Below are positions 27,998-37,596 of a DNA stretch of 50,551 nt, one piece after another. The notes beneath the pieces are model-generated. The model was not told where the DNA came from, searched no databases, and worked only from the letters and a program-made list of their open reading frames with translations. Both the position numbers and the translations under genes were made by a program. Source of the DNA: Lachnospiraceae bacterium (GTDB lineage Bacteria > Bacillota > Clostridia > Lachnospirales > Lachnospiraceae); NCBI GenBank assembly GCA_029067205.1, contig JAIEEY010000075.1:18913-69463 (forward strand), written 5' to 3'. Numbering within the stretch: position 1 is the stretch's first letter; the number at the start of each line of letters is the position of its first letter.

Positions 27998-30064
27998 ATG
28001 TCAGAGAACAAAACATCAGAGAACAAAGAATGGCGGAAGGAGGAAGCGCATTTAAGGGAATGCAGGTCACTGATCGCTACTAATATTGAGGAGTACAGGC
28101 AGCAATATGAAGCGCGGCATAAGGAGACGAAGGAGTTATTTGATGCAGTGCAGAGCGGCAATGTCGAACTGTATGACCAGATGATGACTTCCCGAAGCTT
28201 AGAGGAGCACAGCATGAACCAGCTGAACAAGAATCAGGCAGCATATGACAAGCCGTTTTTTGGCAGGATTGATTACCGCAATATGGAAGAACAACTGTTT
28301 GAATCCATCTACATTGGAAAGCACGGTGTCCTGCGGGATAAGATCAACGTGGAGATCGTCGACTGGCGGGCACCGATTTCCAGTGTTTATTATGAAAACG
28401 AAATCGGGGAGTGCACTTACAGTATCCCGGACAGCAACAGTGACGGAAAGGGGCGCGAGTACCATATAGACTTGAATCTGAAACGCACTTTCGACATTGA
28501 GGAGGGGTGTCTGCTGGGCTTTTACGACAGTGATGTGGCTGCAAATGACGAACTGCTGGTGAAGTATCTGAGCAAGAACAGGGACGCCGTGCTCGGTGAT
28601 ATCATCGCCACGATACAGAAGGAGCAGAATGAGATCATACGGGAGAGCCCATTTCACAATATCCTCGTGCAGGGAGTGGCAGGGAGCGGAAAGACAACGG
28701 TGGCGATGCACAGGATTTCCTATATCATGTACAACTATAAAGAGCGTTTTATGTCCAATGAGTTCTGTATCGTGGGAGGAAGTGATATCCTAATCGACTA
28801 TATTACGGGCGGTCTTCCGGAGCTGGACGTGTATGATGTGAAGCATATGCGCATGGATGAGCTCCTGGCACATTTACTGAAAAAAGAATGGAAGAAAAAA
28901 TATAAGATCGTACCGCCATCGCCTGGTCTCGCGTGGAAGAGCAAGATGCTTTTCGCATCAGAGCTGGAACAGCATCTCCAGCGGCTTCGCGACCATATCC
29001 TTGGAAACTGTGTCGTGTGTGATGAGGACATTGGCATACTCCTGTCCCAGAAAAACAATGACAATTTCATTAACGGAAATCCCAGCTTTTCCATCAACCG
29101 ACTTTTGGTAACACTCGATGAACGGCTGCGAAACCGCATCAAACTGCAGTGTCAGGATCGTGAGGAGGTCGGCATCTACAAGAAGAAGCTCGTACAATAC
29201 AAGAATTATTTCTCAAAACACTGTTACAAAGGCAGTGTAGTGAGTCTGTACCTGCAGTTTCTGGAGGTGTACGGAAATACATATTATATCGATATGGCGC
29301 CTGTTGCCGATCAGGTGTCACGCGGTGTTTTTGATGTGTATGACATTGCGGCGATGCTGATCATTTATTACAGAACTTTGCAGAGAAAGCCAGATGAGGA
29401 GTTTGGTCAGATTTTCATCGACGAGGCACAGGACTTTGGACCGATCGTGTACTATGCGCTGCGGACAGTGTTGCCAGCGTGTTTCTTTACCATCATGGGT
29501 GATGTGTCACAGAATGTCAATTATGAGTGTGGCATGAATGAGTGGCATGATATGCGGCAGAAGATTTTTGGCAGTGCTGCTGACAGTTTCCGCGTGCTGG
29601 CAAAAAGCTACCGGAATACGATTGAGATATCAGACTTTGCGGGAAAGATACTGAGCAGTGCGTCAAGGGGGGCTTATAAAATAGAACCGGTAATCAGACA
29701 TGGCGAGCCAGTGCATTTTGTCGAGAGTATTTCGATGGAGGAAGCGGCTGGCATGACGGTGGATATCATAACAGACATGCGGCAGAAAGGTTATGAGACC
29801 ATGGCGGTGATCTGTTTTTCGGACGAGGAGAAAGAGGGTGTCATCAAGCGCCTCAGCCGTCAGATACAGCTTACGGACTCGGACAAGAGCGGTTTCAGCA
29901 AAGGTGTGATGGTGCTCACGGTGCCGGAGACGAAGGGACTTGAGTTTGACTGTGTTCTTTTGTGGAAGCCGGACCTGCGGGGGTACAAGGACAATCCAAA
30001 ACTTGCAAAGCTTTTGTATGTAGCTGCCACAAGGGCACTGCATGAACTGTTCGTAGTACAGTAG
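27998..30064 (+). CDS. helD: HelD-like UvrD/Rep-family helicase
   Basis: The 688-residue protein belongs to superfamily 1 helicases of the HelD type, which bind RNA polymerase and help release it from stalled complexes. The N-terminal 70 residues are a charged helical region like the HelD arm that enters the polymerase secondary channel. Walker A is VQGVAGSGKTTVAMHR, Walker B IFIDEAQDFGP, motif IV/V parts LAKSYRNTIEIS and TVPETKGLEFDC, and the end LYVAATRALHELFVV is the usual motif VI. Start at ATG 27998 follows GGAAAGG. It appears to stand alone between the repeat and the decayed small genes. Assignment to HelD and not to another UvrD-like branch rests on the N-terminal arm. Confidence 0.85.
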   Translation: MSENKTSENKEWRKEEAHLRECRSLIATNIEEYRQQYEARHKETKELFDAVQSGNVELYDQMMTSRSLEEHSMNQLNKNQAAYDKPFFGRIDYRNMEEQLFESIYIGKHGVLRDKINVEIVDWRAPISSVYYENEIGECTYSIPDSNSDGKGREYHIDLNLKRTFDIEEGCLLGFYDSDVAANDELLVKYLSKNRDAVLGDIIATIQKEQNEIIRESPFHNILVQGVAGSGKTTVAMHRISYIMYNYKERFMSNEFCIVGGSDILIDYITGGLPELDVYDVKHMRMDELLAHLLKKEWKKKYKIVPPSPGLAWKSKMLFASELEQHLQRLRDHILGNCVVCDEDIGILLSQKNNDNFINGNPSFSINRLLVTLDERLRNRIKLQCQDREEVGIYKKKLVQYKNYFSKHCYKGSVVSLYLQFLEVYGNTYYIDMAPVADQVSRGVFDVYDIAAMLIIYYRTLQRKPDEEFGQIFIDEAQDFGPIVYYALRTVLPACFFTIMGDVSQNVNYECGMNEWHDMRQKIFGSAADSFRVLAKSYRNTIEISDFAGKILSSASRGAYKIEPVIRHGEPVHFVESISMEEAAGMTVDIITDMRQKGYETMAVICFSDEEKEGVIKRLSRQIQLTDSDKSGFSKGVMVLTVPETKGLEFDCVLLWKPDLRGYKDNPKLAKLLYVAATRALHELFVVQ

Positions 30065-30150
30065 GCTTTTGATACTGTGGGGGTTGTGAAATGTCTGACA
30101 GTGTGATAATATTTGAATTATGAATAAATATGATGAAAGAAGGTATGGCA

Positions 30151-30420
30151 ATGGTTGAGCTGATTGACAGTAAAGAACTGCAGAATGTTGAAGATATCCA
30201 GCAAAAATATAGAAATTGCAAATTTGTTATAAGCGATTTTGTAAGAGAAAAAGGCACAATGACTAAGGGGTATTTATAAGCAGTGAGCACATCGTCAGAT
30301 TCTTATGTGACACTTTTTGATTATATGGATCAATTGGAAGACGATGGCATTGAGTGCATGATAGATGGAAGTTATAATAATGGTGGCGGTGTAGGTATGC
30401 AGTATGTAGTTAGGAAGTAA
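30151..30420 (+). pseudogene. Small hypothetical gene with in-frame stop
   Basis: ATG 30151, behind GAAGG, gives MVELIDSKELQNVEDIQQKY and further to MTKGYL, then TAA at 30277-30279, after which the same frame continues AVSTSSDSYVTLFDYMDQL and ends at 30418-30420 with YVVRK. The whole is 90 codons. A tyrosine codon (TAT to TAA) is the likely original. I do not recognise a named family; the role is unknown. The upstream in-frame ATGs at 30130 and 30133 are less well placed. Confidence 0.5.
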
Positions 30421-30446
30421 TGGTTTTATAATATTTAGGCGCTGAA

Positions 30447-30901
30447 GTGAGATGTTTGCATAGTATAATTTTAAATGGTAATAGGTTTAATGTAGAGTGT
30501 AGACTTGTAATTGGCACCATATATGACAAACCCAAGGTAAAGACTGTAAAGTTTGTAGTTGATACTGGTGCATTATATACTTGTTGTTTTTATAGGGCTT
30601 TGGGGCGTTCGCTGCAGGAGGGTTCATTTAAGAATAGTTTGTCGGTGGAGCATATGTAAGATTTTATAAATATCATATTGCTTCGCTTACATTGGGAGAG
30701 GGTGTACATCTGACAGATAAGGATATTTGGATTACATTTGATAATCAAATTACAGACTATACTTTAGGTATGGATTTATTAAATGAAATAGCTTTTATGT
30801 ACAATCCAAAGTGTGATCAGCTTATGCATTTTAATACTTATGAGGAACTACAGAATACGTTTATAGTATCAGGTTACAAAGTGAAAGGAACAGTGATGTG
30901 A
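30447..30901 (+). pseudogene. Retropepsin-like aspartyl protease, frameshifted
   Basis: Two frames join into one protein. The first (GTG 30447) contains KFVVDTGALYTCC, the DTG active-site motif of retropepsin-like aspartyl proteases, and stops at 30659. The second frame picks up as FVGGAYVRFYKYHIASLTLG and continues DKDIWITFDNQITDYTLGMD to a stop at 30899-30901. The interval is 455 bases; one added base gives 152 codons, so a single-base deletion near 30630-30640 explains the break. Substrate is unknown. The stop overlaps the aroA ATG by one base, so the gene was the leading partner of an aroA transcript. Confidence 0.75.
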
Positions 30902-32202
30902 TGGGGGAAACTTATAAAGTACACAAGCCCGCCGCTCCCATTGACTGGGTAGTCGAGGTGCCGGGCTCTAAGAGCATGACCAACAGGGCGCTTCTGATGG
31001 CAGCGCTGGCGGATGGCACGACGACGCTGAAAGGAGTGCTGTTTAGCGATGATTCGAGATATTTTCTTGGTTCATTGCAGGCACTCGGCTTTCGGGTGGA
31101 GATTGACGAGGCGGCAAAAATCGTTACAGTGGAGGGATTAAACGGAAGAATCCCTGTCACAAAGGGTGAGATCTATGTCGGGAGTGCGGGAACTGCCGCG
31201 AGGTTTCTGACGGCAATGCTTGCGATGGCAGAGGGAACCTTTGTGGTAAATGCCTCGGAGCAGATGAAAAAGCGCCCCATGAAACCGCTTTTTGAGGTGA
31301 TGGAAAGTATGGGGGCAGAAATCACCTGTCTCGAGAAACAGGGCTTTCTGCCTGTGTGTATCAGGGGAATCGGCGGCAGGCTGCCCACGCATGAAATGTG
31401 TCAGGTAAAGCTGGATATCAGCGAAAGCACACAGTTTTTGAGCGCCTTGATGCTGATTTCGCCGATGGTGAAGCAGGGGTTACGCATTGAGGTCACAAGT
31501 GAGCGCAAGGACGGCGCATACATACGGATTACGCGCAAAATGATGGAGCAGCTCGGTGCGAAGGTTGATTTTGACGGTGTAAATTACACAATGCAGTGTG
31601 GGATTGCATATCGGTCCGGCTGCTGCCAGATTGAGCCAGACGTGTCTGCGGCGTGCTATTTCTACGCAGCGGCGGCGCTCACGGGCGGAAGGGCTGTGGT
31701 CAGGCATGTCACATGGGAGTGTATGCAGGGCGACTTGAAGTTTTTAGGGCTGTTGGAACAGATGGGCTGTACAGTCTGTGATGCTCCTGGAGGTATCGAG
31801 GTGCGGGGGGCAGCGGATGGCAGGTTAAAAGGCATCACAGTGGACATGAAGGATTTTTCTGACCAGACCATGACACTTGCGGCGCTTGCGCCTTTTGCGG
31901 ACGGAGATGTCCGTATTGAAAATATAGGACATATCAGGCTGCAGGAGTCTGACCGAATCCATGCGATCGTGACAGAGCTCGTAAGACTTGGTGTTTCTTG
32001 TGAGGAGGAGCCAGGTGCTATCACAATACACCCTGGTATGCCAAAGCCGGCAGTTGTGCAGACTTATGAGGACCACCGCATGGCGATGGCATTTGCGCTG
32101 GTTGGGCTGCGGGTGGAAGGAATTGGGATTGCAGATCCGATGTGCTGCAGGAAGACATTCGAGGACTATTTTGATGTGCTTGACAGGCTGACTGCCAAAT
32201 AG
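30901..32202 (+). CDS. aroA: 3-phosphoshikimate 1-carboxyvinyltransferase (EPSP synthase)
   Basis: EPSP synthase joins shikimate 3-phosphate and phosphoenolpyruvate in the aromatic amino-acid pathway. The 433-residue product has PGSKSMTNRALL (about residues 22-33), YVGSAGTAARFLTAML, KKRPMKPLFE and the C-terminal YEDHRMAMAFAL. I take ATG 30901 (AAAGGA upstream) over GTG 30898. No other aro gene is adjacent, so it is a dispersed member of the pathway. It ends at a bidirectional terminator shared with the convergent lipase gene. Confidence 0.96.
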   Translation: MGETYKVHKPAAPIDWVVEVPGSKSMTNRALLMAALADGTTTLKGVLFSDDSRYFLGSLQALGFRVEIDEAAKIVTVEGLNGRIPVTKGEIYVGSAGTAARFLTAMLAMAEGTFVVNASEQMKKRPMKPLFEVMESMGAEITCLEKQGFLPVCIRGIGGRLPTHEMCQVKLDISESTQFLSALMLISPMVKQGLRIEVTSERKDGAYIRITRKMMEQLGAKVDFDGVNYTMQCGIAYRSGCCQIEPDVSAACYFYAAAALTGGRAVVRHVTWECMQGDLKFLGLLEQMGCTVCDAPGGIEVRGAADGRLKGITVDMKDFSDQTMTLAALAPFADGDVRIENIGHIRLQESDRIHAIVTELVRLGVSCEEEPGAITIHPGMPKPAVVQTYEDHRMAMAFALVGLRVEGIGIADPMCCRKTFEDYFDVLDRLTAK

Positions 32203-32223
32203 GGGGAGCACCCCTGTGCATAA

Positions 32224-32257
32224 AAACAGAGTGGGAATATTAATATCCACTCTGTTT
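32224..32257. terminator. Bidirectional terminator between aroA and the lipase gene
   Basis: AAACAGAGTGG and CCACTCTGTTT form a perfect 11-bp stem with a 12-base AT loop; A and T tracts flank it on both sides. It overlaps the last codons of the minus-strand gene. Confidence 0.85.
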
Positions 32258-33580
32258 TAGTTTTGCCACGAGCTGTACATAGAATTCCCTGACATCAAAT
32301 TCCGGGATATTCTCGCGGTTCAAGTCAATCATATCGCCGTGTGAGATGCCGCGGTTTCCGTTTACGGTGAGCATCTGGAACGTTTTTCCCCAGGGAAAGG
32401 ATTTTTCGCTTACAAGACCGTCGTTTGCCCCGTCAAAGTATTTGGCAAGGTGATAGGTAAAGTTCAGTGGAAAACGCCCGCTGCCTGCCTTGTTGAGTTT
32501 GGAACCGACACTTTGATACAGAATGCCGGGGACATCAGGATACTTTTCATTGAAATCCTTACAGAAGGAGGCGGTGAGGTTGTGAACCGCTGCCAGGAAG
32601 TCGGGATTGGGATCTCCGAGCTTTGACAGCGCTGCATTGTAAGTCCTTGCCACAGCATTCTGCTCCGTCTGTGGAATCTTTGTGAGCAGATAGTCCGCAA
32701 ACTCACAGCCCTCGTGCGGGGTGCTGACGGTTGTAAGAGTGGCGACATGTTCTGCGATGCCTGGAAGGTTCAGCGCATATCTGCAGTCCAGACCACCTTT
32801 GGAGTGGGCGATGATATTCACCTTGTCACAGCCAGTTTCCGCAGCGATCTGCAAGATTCGCTCTGCGATCTCATGCCCGCTGGTCCCAACAGAAGCTGCG
32901 GACTGGTGTTCTCCGTAAAATACCCTGGCGCCGTTTGTTTCAAGCGCACCGGGAATACGTCCCCAGTAGTTGAAGTAGCGAAAGTCACGGAAGAAAACGC
33001 CATGCACCATGAGTATAGGATATTTTGTGGCGCAGATTTGCTGTGCACGGCGCTGCTCGTCAATGATGATCTTCCGGTTTTCCAGCGTGATCTCATCGGA
33101 TACAAGCCGTATCATTTTTCCGAGGACGAAAAGATGGATGACTGGTATCATGCCACAGACGACAGCGGTCACGCGTGTCTTGATGCCAAGCTGTTCTGAG
33201 GAGAAGAAGACGCGGAGCATGCCGTTCCAGAACACAATCGCTTCCAACACGATGGCAAGCAGTGTATTGATAATCCATAGCTTAGGATTCTGGAACATAT
33301 TTTCGATAGAAAGCAGATTGGTAAAGCCCAGGATCAATAAAATGACAGACAGGGCAGCAGAGCCTAGAAATTCCGTGAGCAGGGCGTTTCCCTTTGCGCA
33401 GGCTTTGAGGCGTTTGGTGCGGGGAAGGACAGATGTGGGAAAGATATTGACTACAGCATATAGAATGAGGAAAATCCAGTACAGGCTTGTCCTGCCTTTT
33501 ATGACAAAAAAGTTGGATGCTATGAATAGAATGCACGAATAGATGATACAATTGATGGCTTTAACGAGTTTGTTGTTCAT
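32240..33580 (-). CDS. Membrane-anchored alpha/beta hydrolase (lipase-like)
   Basis: A 446-residue protein in two parts. Residues 8-160 hold about five hydrophobic segments with short loops, predicting a membrane domain. The C-terminal part is an alpha/beta hydrolase: PILMVHGVFFRDF (188-200) forms the oxyanion region, the nucleophile is Ser260 in IIAHSKGGLD (Ala in place of the first Gly of GxSxG), and His414 in GISHGDM is the probable catalytic histidine, with an Asp in FDGANDGLV. This arrangement resembles triacylglycerol lipases of the LipA/PGAP1-like type. Substrate is not known. It is transcribed away from the lipid-like operon that begins 250 bases beyond its start. Confidence 0.85.
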   Translation of the reverse strand: MNNKLVKAINCIIYSCILFIASNFFVIKGRTSLYWIFLILYAVVNIFPTSVLPRTKRLKACAKGNALLTEFLGSAALSVILLILGFTNLLSIENMFQNPKLWIINTLLAIVLEAIVFWNGMLRVFFSSEQLGIKTRVTAVVCGMIPVIHLFVLGKMIRLVSDEITLENRKIIIDEQRRAQQICATKYPILMVHGVFFRDFRYFNYWGRIPGALETNGARVFYGEHQSAASVGTSGHEIAERILQIAAETGCDKVNIIAHSKGGLDCRYALNLPGIAEHVATLTTVSTPHEGCEFADYLLTKIPQTEQNAVARTYNAALSKLGDPNPDFLAAVHNLTASFCKDFNEKYPDVPGILYQSVGSKLNKAGSGRFPLNFTYHLAKYFDGANDGLVSEKSFPWGKTFQMLTVNGNRGISHGDMIDLNRENIPEFDVREFYVQLVAKLKQSGY

Positions 33581-33739
33581 TGGTGTATGTTCCTTCTCTA
33601 TTGTTTTTCATTGGAATTATTTTGCTACTATTATACACGAATCCCTTTTGGCTGGCAATTCACAATCTGATTGTTTTTGCACCAATTTTATGCATAGTTT
33701 ACAACAAATCAGATAAAAATTCAGATTTCCATTTATGAA

Positions 33740-33768
33740 TTGTGCTAAAAGGGAAAATCGTGTATACT
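33740..33768 (+). promoter_or_regulatory. Promoter of the six-gene lipid-like operon
   Basis: TTGTGC and TATACT are separated by 17 bases. Initiation would be near 33775, at the left edge of the inverted repeat 33776-33810. Confidence 0.65.
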
Positions 33769-33775
33769 GTCTTTG

Positions 33776-33810
33776 TATAGTAAACGCAGATATAATTAGC
33801 GTTTACTGTA
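33776..33810 (+). promoter_or_regulatory. Inverted repeat at the operon start, candidate operator
   Basis: TATAGTAAACG, 13 bases, then CGTTTACTGTA. The two 11-base arms match at ten positions. It sits just after the -10 box, where a bound repressor would block initiation; as RNA it could also form a 5' hairpin. A near-identical repeat lies at 46091-46126. Confidence 0.5.
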
Positions 33811-33847
33811 ACATAATATCGTTTTGGTCAGAAAGGACGCGGCAAAA

Positions 33848-34447
33848 ATGACAAACCGTCAGAAAAATCCTTTATTATATAAGGTAATCAGAACAATTTT
33901 TTATGCCCTGTTTATGGCAGTATACCGTCCCGGAATCGTGAACAAATCCCTGATACCAAAAGAGGGAAGGGCAGTTTTGGCGGGCAATCACAAACATGCA
34001 CTGGATCCAATCCTTGTGGACTGCTGTACGAACAGGACAGTACATACACTTGCCAAGAAAGATCTCCACGACGGTGCTTTTGGATGGCTGTTTCGCGGTG
34101 TTGGGACGATTCCGGTAGACCTCCATGCAGCGCATAATCCGGCGGCACTTGACAAATCAGTGGAGTATCTGAGGAATGACTGTATTATCAACGTATCGCC
34201 AGAGGCAAAGCGAAACTACACAGACCAGATCCTGCTGCCTTTCAAATATGGGGCGGTTGTGATGGCAAAAAGGGCGCAGAGCAGAATCATACCATATGCG
34301 ATCACGGGGGATTACCGGTTTCGGAGCAGGAATCTTCAGATCAGGTTCGGGGAACCGATTGACGTAACGACGCTTACAGTGGAGGAGGCAAATACGCTGC
34401 TTTACAATACAATCAAAGGGCTTTTGGTACAGGAAATGGATATATAG
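33848..34447 (+). CDS. PlsC-like lysophospholipid acyltransferase
   Basis: The 199-residue protein (ATG 33848 behind AAAGGA; the upstream TTG/GTG-type start at 33824 adds unconserved residues) has the HX4D motif HKHALD in NHKHALDP, the classic catalytic signature of 1-acyl-glycerol-3-phosphate acyltransferases. The second block is SPEAKRN, in place of the usual FPEGTR: Glu and Arg are kept but Gly-Thr is Ala-Lys. GWLFRGVGTIPVD is the third block. Substrate may therefore be other than lysophosphatidate. A basic, partly hydrophobic N-terminus suggests membrane association. It is the first gene of a tightly packed operon; the next starts after 10 bases. Confidence 0.88.
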   Translation: MTNRQKNPLLYKVIRTIFYALFMAVYRPGIVNKSLIPKEGRAVLAGNHKHALDPILVDCCTNRTVHTLAKKDLHDGAFGWLFRGVGTIPVDLHAAHNPAALDKSVEYLRNDCIINVSPEAKRNYTDQILLPFKYGAVVMAKRAQSRIIPYAITGDYRFRSRNLQIRFGEPIDVTTLTVEEANTLLYNTIKGLLVQEMDI

Positions 34448-34457
34448 GAGGATACAC

Positions 34458-36206
34458 ATGCAGACGGATCAGATTAAGACACCATGGTATGCCTTTTACG
34501 AGGGGGTCAGGGCGCATCTTGAGTATCCGCAGGAGCTGTCCCTATATGAATATATGGAGCGCAGGACAGAGCGGTTTTCAGATAACATTAGTTATGATTA
34601 TTTTGGGCGAAAAGCAACTTATGCCCACCTGCACCGTGAGATCGAAACCTGTGCAAATGCCTTTTTGCAGCTTGGCGTGAAGCGCGGCGACAGGGTAAGT
34701 ATCTGTATGCCCAACACGCCGGAGGCGGTCATAAGCTTTTATGCGCTGAACAAGATTGGAGCTGTGGCGAACATGATTCACCCATTGTCCGCTGCAGTTG
34801 AGATCAGGCATTATGTGACAGTCTCGGAGAGTGAATATATTGTGGCTGTTGATCTCTGTTTTCCGAAGATTCATGAGATTATGCGGGAGACGGGGCTGAA
34901 GCGGTGTATCCTTGTGTCAGTGGCGGATTCTATGCCAATTCATATGAAACTTGGCTATTACCTGACAAACGGCGCCAATGCAAAGCCCAAAAATCCAGTG
35001 CCAGGTCACATGTCAGGCTGTATATCCTGGAAAAAGTTCAGGGCATTAGGAAAAAAGGGAGGGCGGGAATCCGGCGGCACGGAGCGCCGCAGCAAGGGAG
35101 ATGATGTGGCAGCGATTTTATACAGTGGTGGCACGACAGGTTATCCCAAGGGAATCGAGCTCACAAACCTGAATTTTAACGCGCTGGCAATGCAGGGGGA
35201 GGAGATGTGCGCCTGTCTGCGGCCGGGAGACCGGCTTCTTGCCATTATGCCCGTTTTTCATGGATTTGGACTTGGGATCTGTATTCATACGGCACTGTGC
35301 GCGGGGTGTATGGACATTCTGCTCCCCAGATTTGATGCAGGACACTTTGACAGGCTGCTCCGAAGGCACAAGCCAAACATCATAGCTGGTGTGCCAACTT
35401 TGTATGAGGCATTGTTAGAGAGTGAACGGCTTGCAGGATATGATCTGTCATTTTTGAAATGTGTCATATCAGGCGGCGATTCGCTGTCTGCCGCTCTCAA
35501 ACAAAAAGTGGATCAATTTCTGCGGCAGCATGGGACTGACGCGCAAGTCAGGGAAGGCTACGGTCTGACAGAGTGTGTGACGGGAAGCTGCCTGACGCCG
35601 CTGCACGGTTACAGGGAGGGTAGTATCGGAATCCCTTACCCGGATACGTATTACAAGATTGTAAAGCCGCAGACTGACACGGAAATGCCATATGGCGAGG
35701 AAGGCGAGATTGTCCTGAACGGTCCGACAGTCATGAAGGGGTATCTGAATGACGGGGAGGAGACAGACAAGGTGCTCAGAAAGCATGGAGACGGCAGGAT
35801 ATGGCTTCATACAGGCGATCTGGGGGTGATGGACTCCGATGGATTTGTCTATTTCAGGCAGAGGCTCAAGAGACTGATCATAAGTTCTGGTTACTGTCTG
35901 TATCCGCAGTACATCGAAAATGTGATTGATTCGCATAAGGATGTTCTGGTGTCCTGTGTTGTCGGTATTGGCCACCCTTATAAAGTACAGGTGGCAAAGG
36001 CTTATATCGTGCTGAAAGATAACGTGGAGGATGTACAAAAAAGAAAGGAATTGCTGCAGGACATCAGGAGGCACTGTGAAAAAAATCTCGCAAAATACTC
36101 GTGGCCGTATACATATGAAGTGATTGACGAGCTGCCCAGGACTTTGGTGGGTAAGGTGGCATACAATGAGCTGACAAAGGAGGACAGGTCTGATGGGACG
36201 GCGTAA
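34458..36206 (+). CDS. AMP-forming acyl-activating ligase of the lipid-like operon
   Basis: A 582-residue ANL-superfamily enzyme with ILYSGGTTGYPKG, REGYGLTE, LHTGDLGVMDSDGF, RLKRLIISSGYCLYP and the C-terminal lysine LVGKVAY. It activates a carboxylic acid to acyl-AMP, normally for transfer to CoA or a carrier. No carrier-protein gene is in the operon. A loop of about 30 residues near 190-215 is long and basic. AGGAGG precedes the ATG. Only ten bases separate it from the acyltransferase and it overlaps the next gene by 14, so supply of an activated acyl chain to the acyltransferase is a reasonable inference. Confidence 0.88.
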   Translation: MQTDQIKTPWYAFYEGVRAHLEYPQELSLYEYMERRTERFSDNISYDYFGRKATYAHLHREIETCANAFLQLGVKRGDRVSICMPNTPEAVISFYALNKIGAVANMIHPLSAAVEIRHYVTVSESEYIVAVDLCFPKIHEIMRETGLKRCILVSVADSMPIHMKLGYYLTNGANAKPKNPVPGHMSGCISWKKFRALGKKGGRESGGTERRSKGDDVAAILYSGGTTGYPKGIELTNLNFNALAMQGEEMCACLRPGDRLLAIMPVFHGFGLGICIHTALCAGCMDILLPRFDAGHFDRLLRRHKPNIIAGVPTLYEALLESERLAGYDLSFLKCVISGGDSLSAALKQKVDQFLRQHGTDAQVREGYGLTECVTGSCLTPLHGYREGSIGIPYPDTYYKIVKPQTDTEMPYGEEGEIVLNGPTVMKGYLNDGEETDKVLRKHGDGRIWLHTGDLGVMDSDGFVYFRQRLKRLIISSGYCLYPQYIENVIDSHKDVLVSCVVGIGHPYKVQVAKAYIVLKDNVEDVQKRKELLQDIRRHCEKNLAKYSWPYTYEVIDELPRTLVGKVAYNELTKEDRSDGTA

Positions 36207-37566
36207 ACTTACCTTTTTGCTGATACACCCCGAAATATCAAGAACACGGTATAATTTCGTGGGTGTCATCGAAAATGAATGTCTGGAGCTTGAGTATATA
36301 TCTGCTATGTTGAAAAAGGAAGGACATAAAGTTGTACTATATGATGGACAGGTAGAGACTTTTGGTGTGGGACCTGCGATCCAGGAGACAGAGGCAGATG
36401 TGGTGTATATATGCGGCAGGGAGAGGCAGGAAAATTTCATGCTGGAGTACTGCGAGTACGCAAAGGAGTGCGGGGCGGTGACAATCATTGGTGGGCTGCA
36501 TGCGCAGCTTTGTTATGCGCGAATGTATCGTCCATACGTAGATTTTATTCTTACCACGTTTGATATTTACAAGATTTTGGATATAGTGGAGTACACAGTG
36601 TATCACAAGGAAGCAGCATTGGAGCGGCTGGCAGGAGTCTGCTATCAGAAAGAGGGCGCGTGGCATTATCAGGCAGGGGAACCATTTGACATCAGGCGTC
36701 TGCCACGGCCGGACAGAAGTTATTTTGATGCCTTTCCGCACCGGTATCAGTATCTGGAGCTTGGTCATGCCGCATGGGTCAGGACTGCTTATGGCTGCCC
36801 ATACAGGTGTGTGTTCTGCCACAGAAACAGGATGAATATGGGACAGCTGAGCTGCCGCGATATCGACGACGTGGTGGATGAGATCGCGCAGATTAAAGCG
36901 GAGAATATCTATATTGTAGATGATGATTTCCTGTATGATACGGACAGGCTGAACCGGTTTGTGGAGAGAATCAGAAAACGTAATATACGTAAAAAATACA
37001 TCTGTTATGGAAGGGCGGATTACATTGCCCAAAATCCTGATATGATGAAAAAGCTCAGGAAGATCGGACTTTACTATGTGCTGGTGGGACTTGAGGCGAT
37101 TGAGGATTCCTATCTGCAGCGTTATGGGAAGCGTTCCGATGTGAATAACAACATACAGAGCGTTTTAATCTGTAATGAACTGGGAATCCATATCATGGGA
37201 ATGTTTATCATAGATCTGGGCTTTCGGGCGAAGGATTTCAAGGCGCTTTACCGATGGATTGAGGAGCACCAGCTGAGGCATGTGGCACTCTCCATCTTTA
37301 CCCCGGAACTGTGTACGCCGACCTATGAGCAGTACCGTGACAGGATCATCACAGACAATCCCTCCCATTTTGACTATCTTCACCTTGTTGCCCAGCCAGA
37401 GTATATGAGTGTGAAAAGCTTTTACTTTCACTATTATATGCTGCTTATACGTCTCTTTCTCAAGGCAAAGAAGGAGGGGGTATACGACTTTATTGACTAC
37501 GGGGATTATATCAGGTCTTTTGTGGCAAATATGTTTCGGCGGAAACGGCGCAATGATGATGCATAG
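36193..37566 (+). CDS. Radical SAM protein with N-terminal B12-binding-like domain
   Basis: 457 residues. The N-terminal 150 residues have the order of a cobalamin-binding Rossmann domain (LLIHPEISRTRYN, then KKEGHKVVLYDG, ADVVYICGR, VTIIGGLHA), but the DxHxxG histidine is not present, so cobalamin, if bound, would lack that ligand. The radical SAM cluster is C202, C206 and C209 in YGCPYRCVFCHRNRM. The chain reads on through IYIVDDDFLYD and YYVLVGLEAIED to a C-terminus with basic residues (MFRRKRRN). This architecture is that of the large B12-dependent methyltransferase/cyclase group. Overlapping genes on both sides tie it to lipid enzymes; lipid methylation or chain coupling is a guess. Confidence 0.87.
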   Translation: MGRRKLTFLLIHPEISRTRYNFVGVIENECLELEYISAMLKKEGHKVVLYDGQVETFGVGPAIQETEADVVYICGRERQENFMLEYCEYAKECGAVTIIGGLHAQLCYARMYRPYVDFILTTFDIYKILDIVEYTVYHKEAALERLAGVCYQKEGAWHYQAGEPFDIRRLPRPDRSYFDAFPHRYQYLELGHAAWVRTAYGCPYRCVFCHRNRMNMGQLSCRDIDDVVDEIAQIKAENIYIVDDDFLYDTDRLNRFVERIRKRNIRKKYICYGRADYIAQNPDMMKKLRKIGLYYVLVGLEAIEDSYLQRYGKRSDVNNNIQSVLICNELGIHIMGMFIIDLGFRAKDFKALYRWIEEHQLRHVALSIFTPELCTPTYEQYRDRIITDNPSHFDYLHLVAQPEYMSVKSFYFHYYMLLIRLFLKAKKEGVYDFIDYGDYIRSFVANMFRRKRRNDDA

Positions 37567-37596
37567 CTTAGGATGAGTTTTCAATAGGGGGATGTT

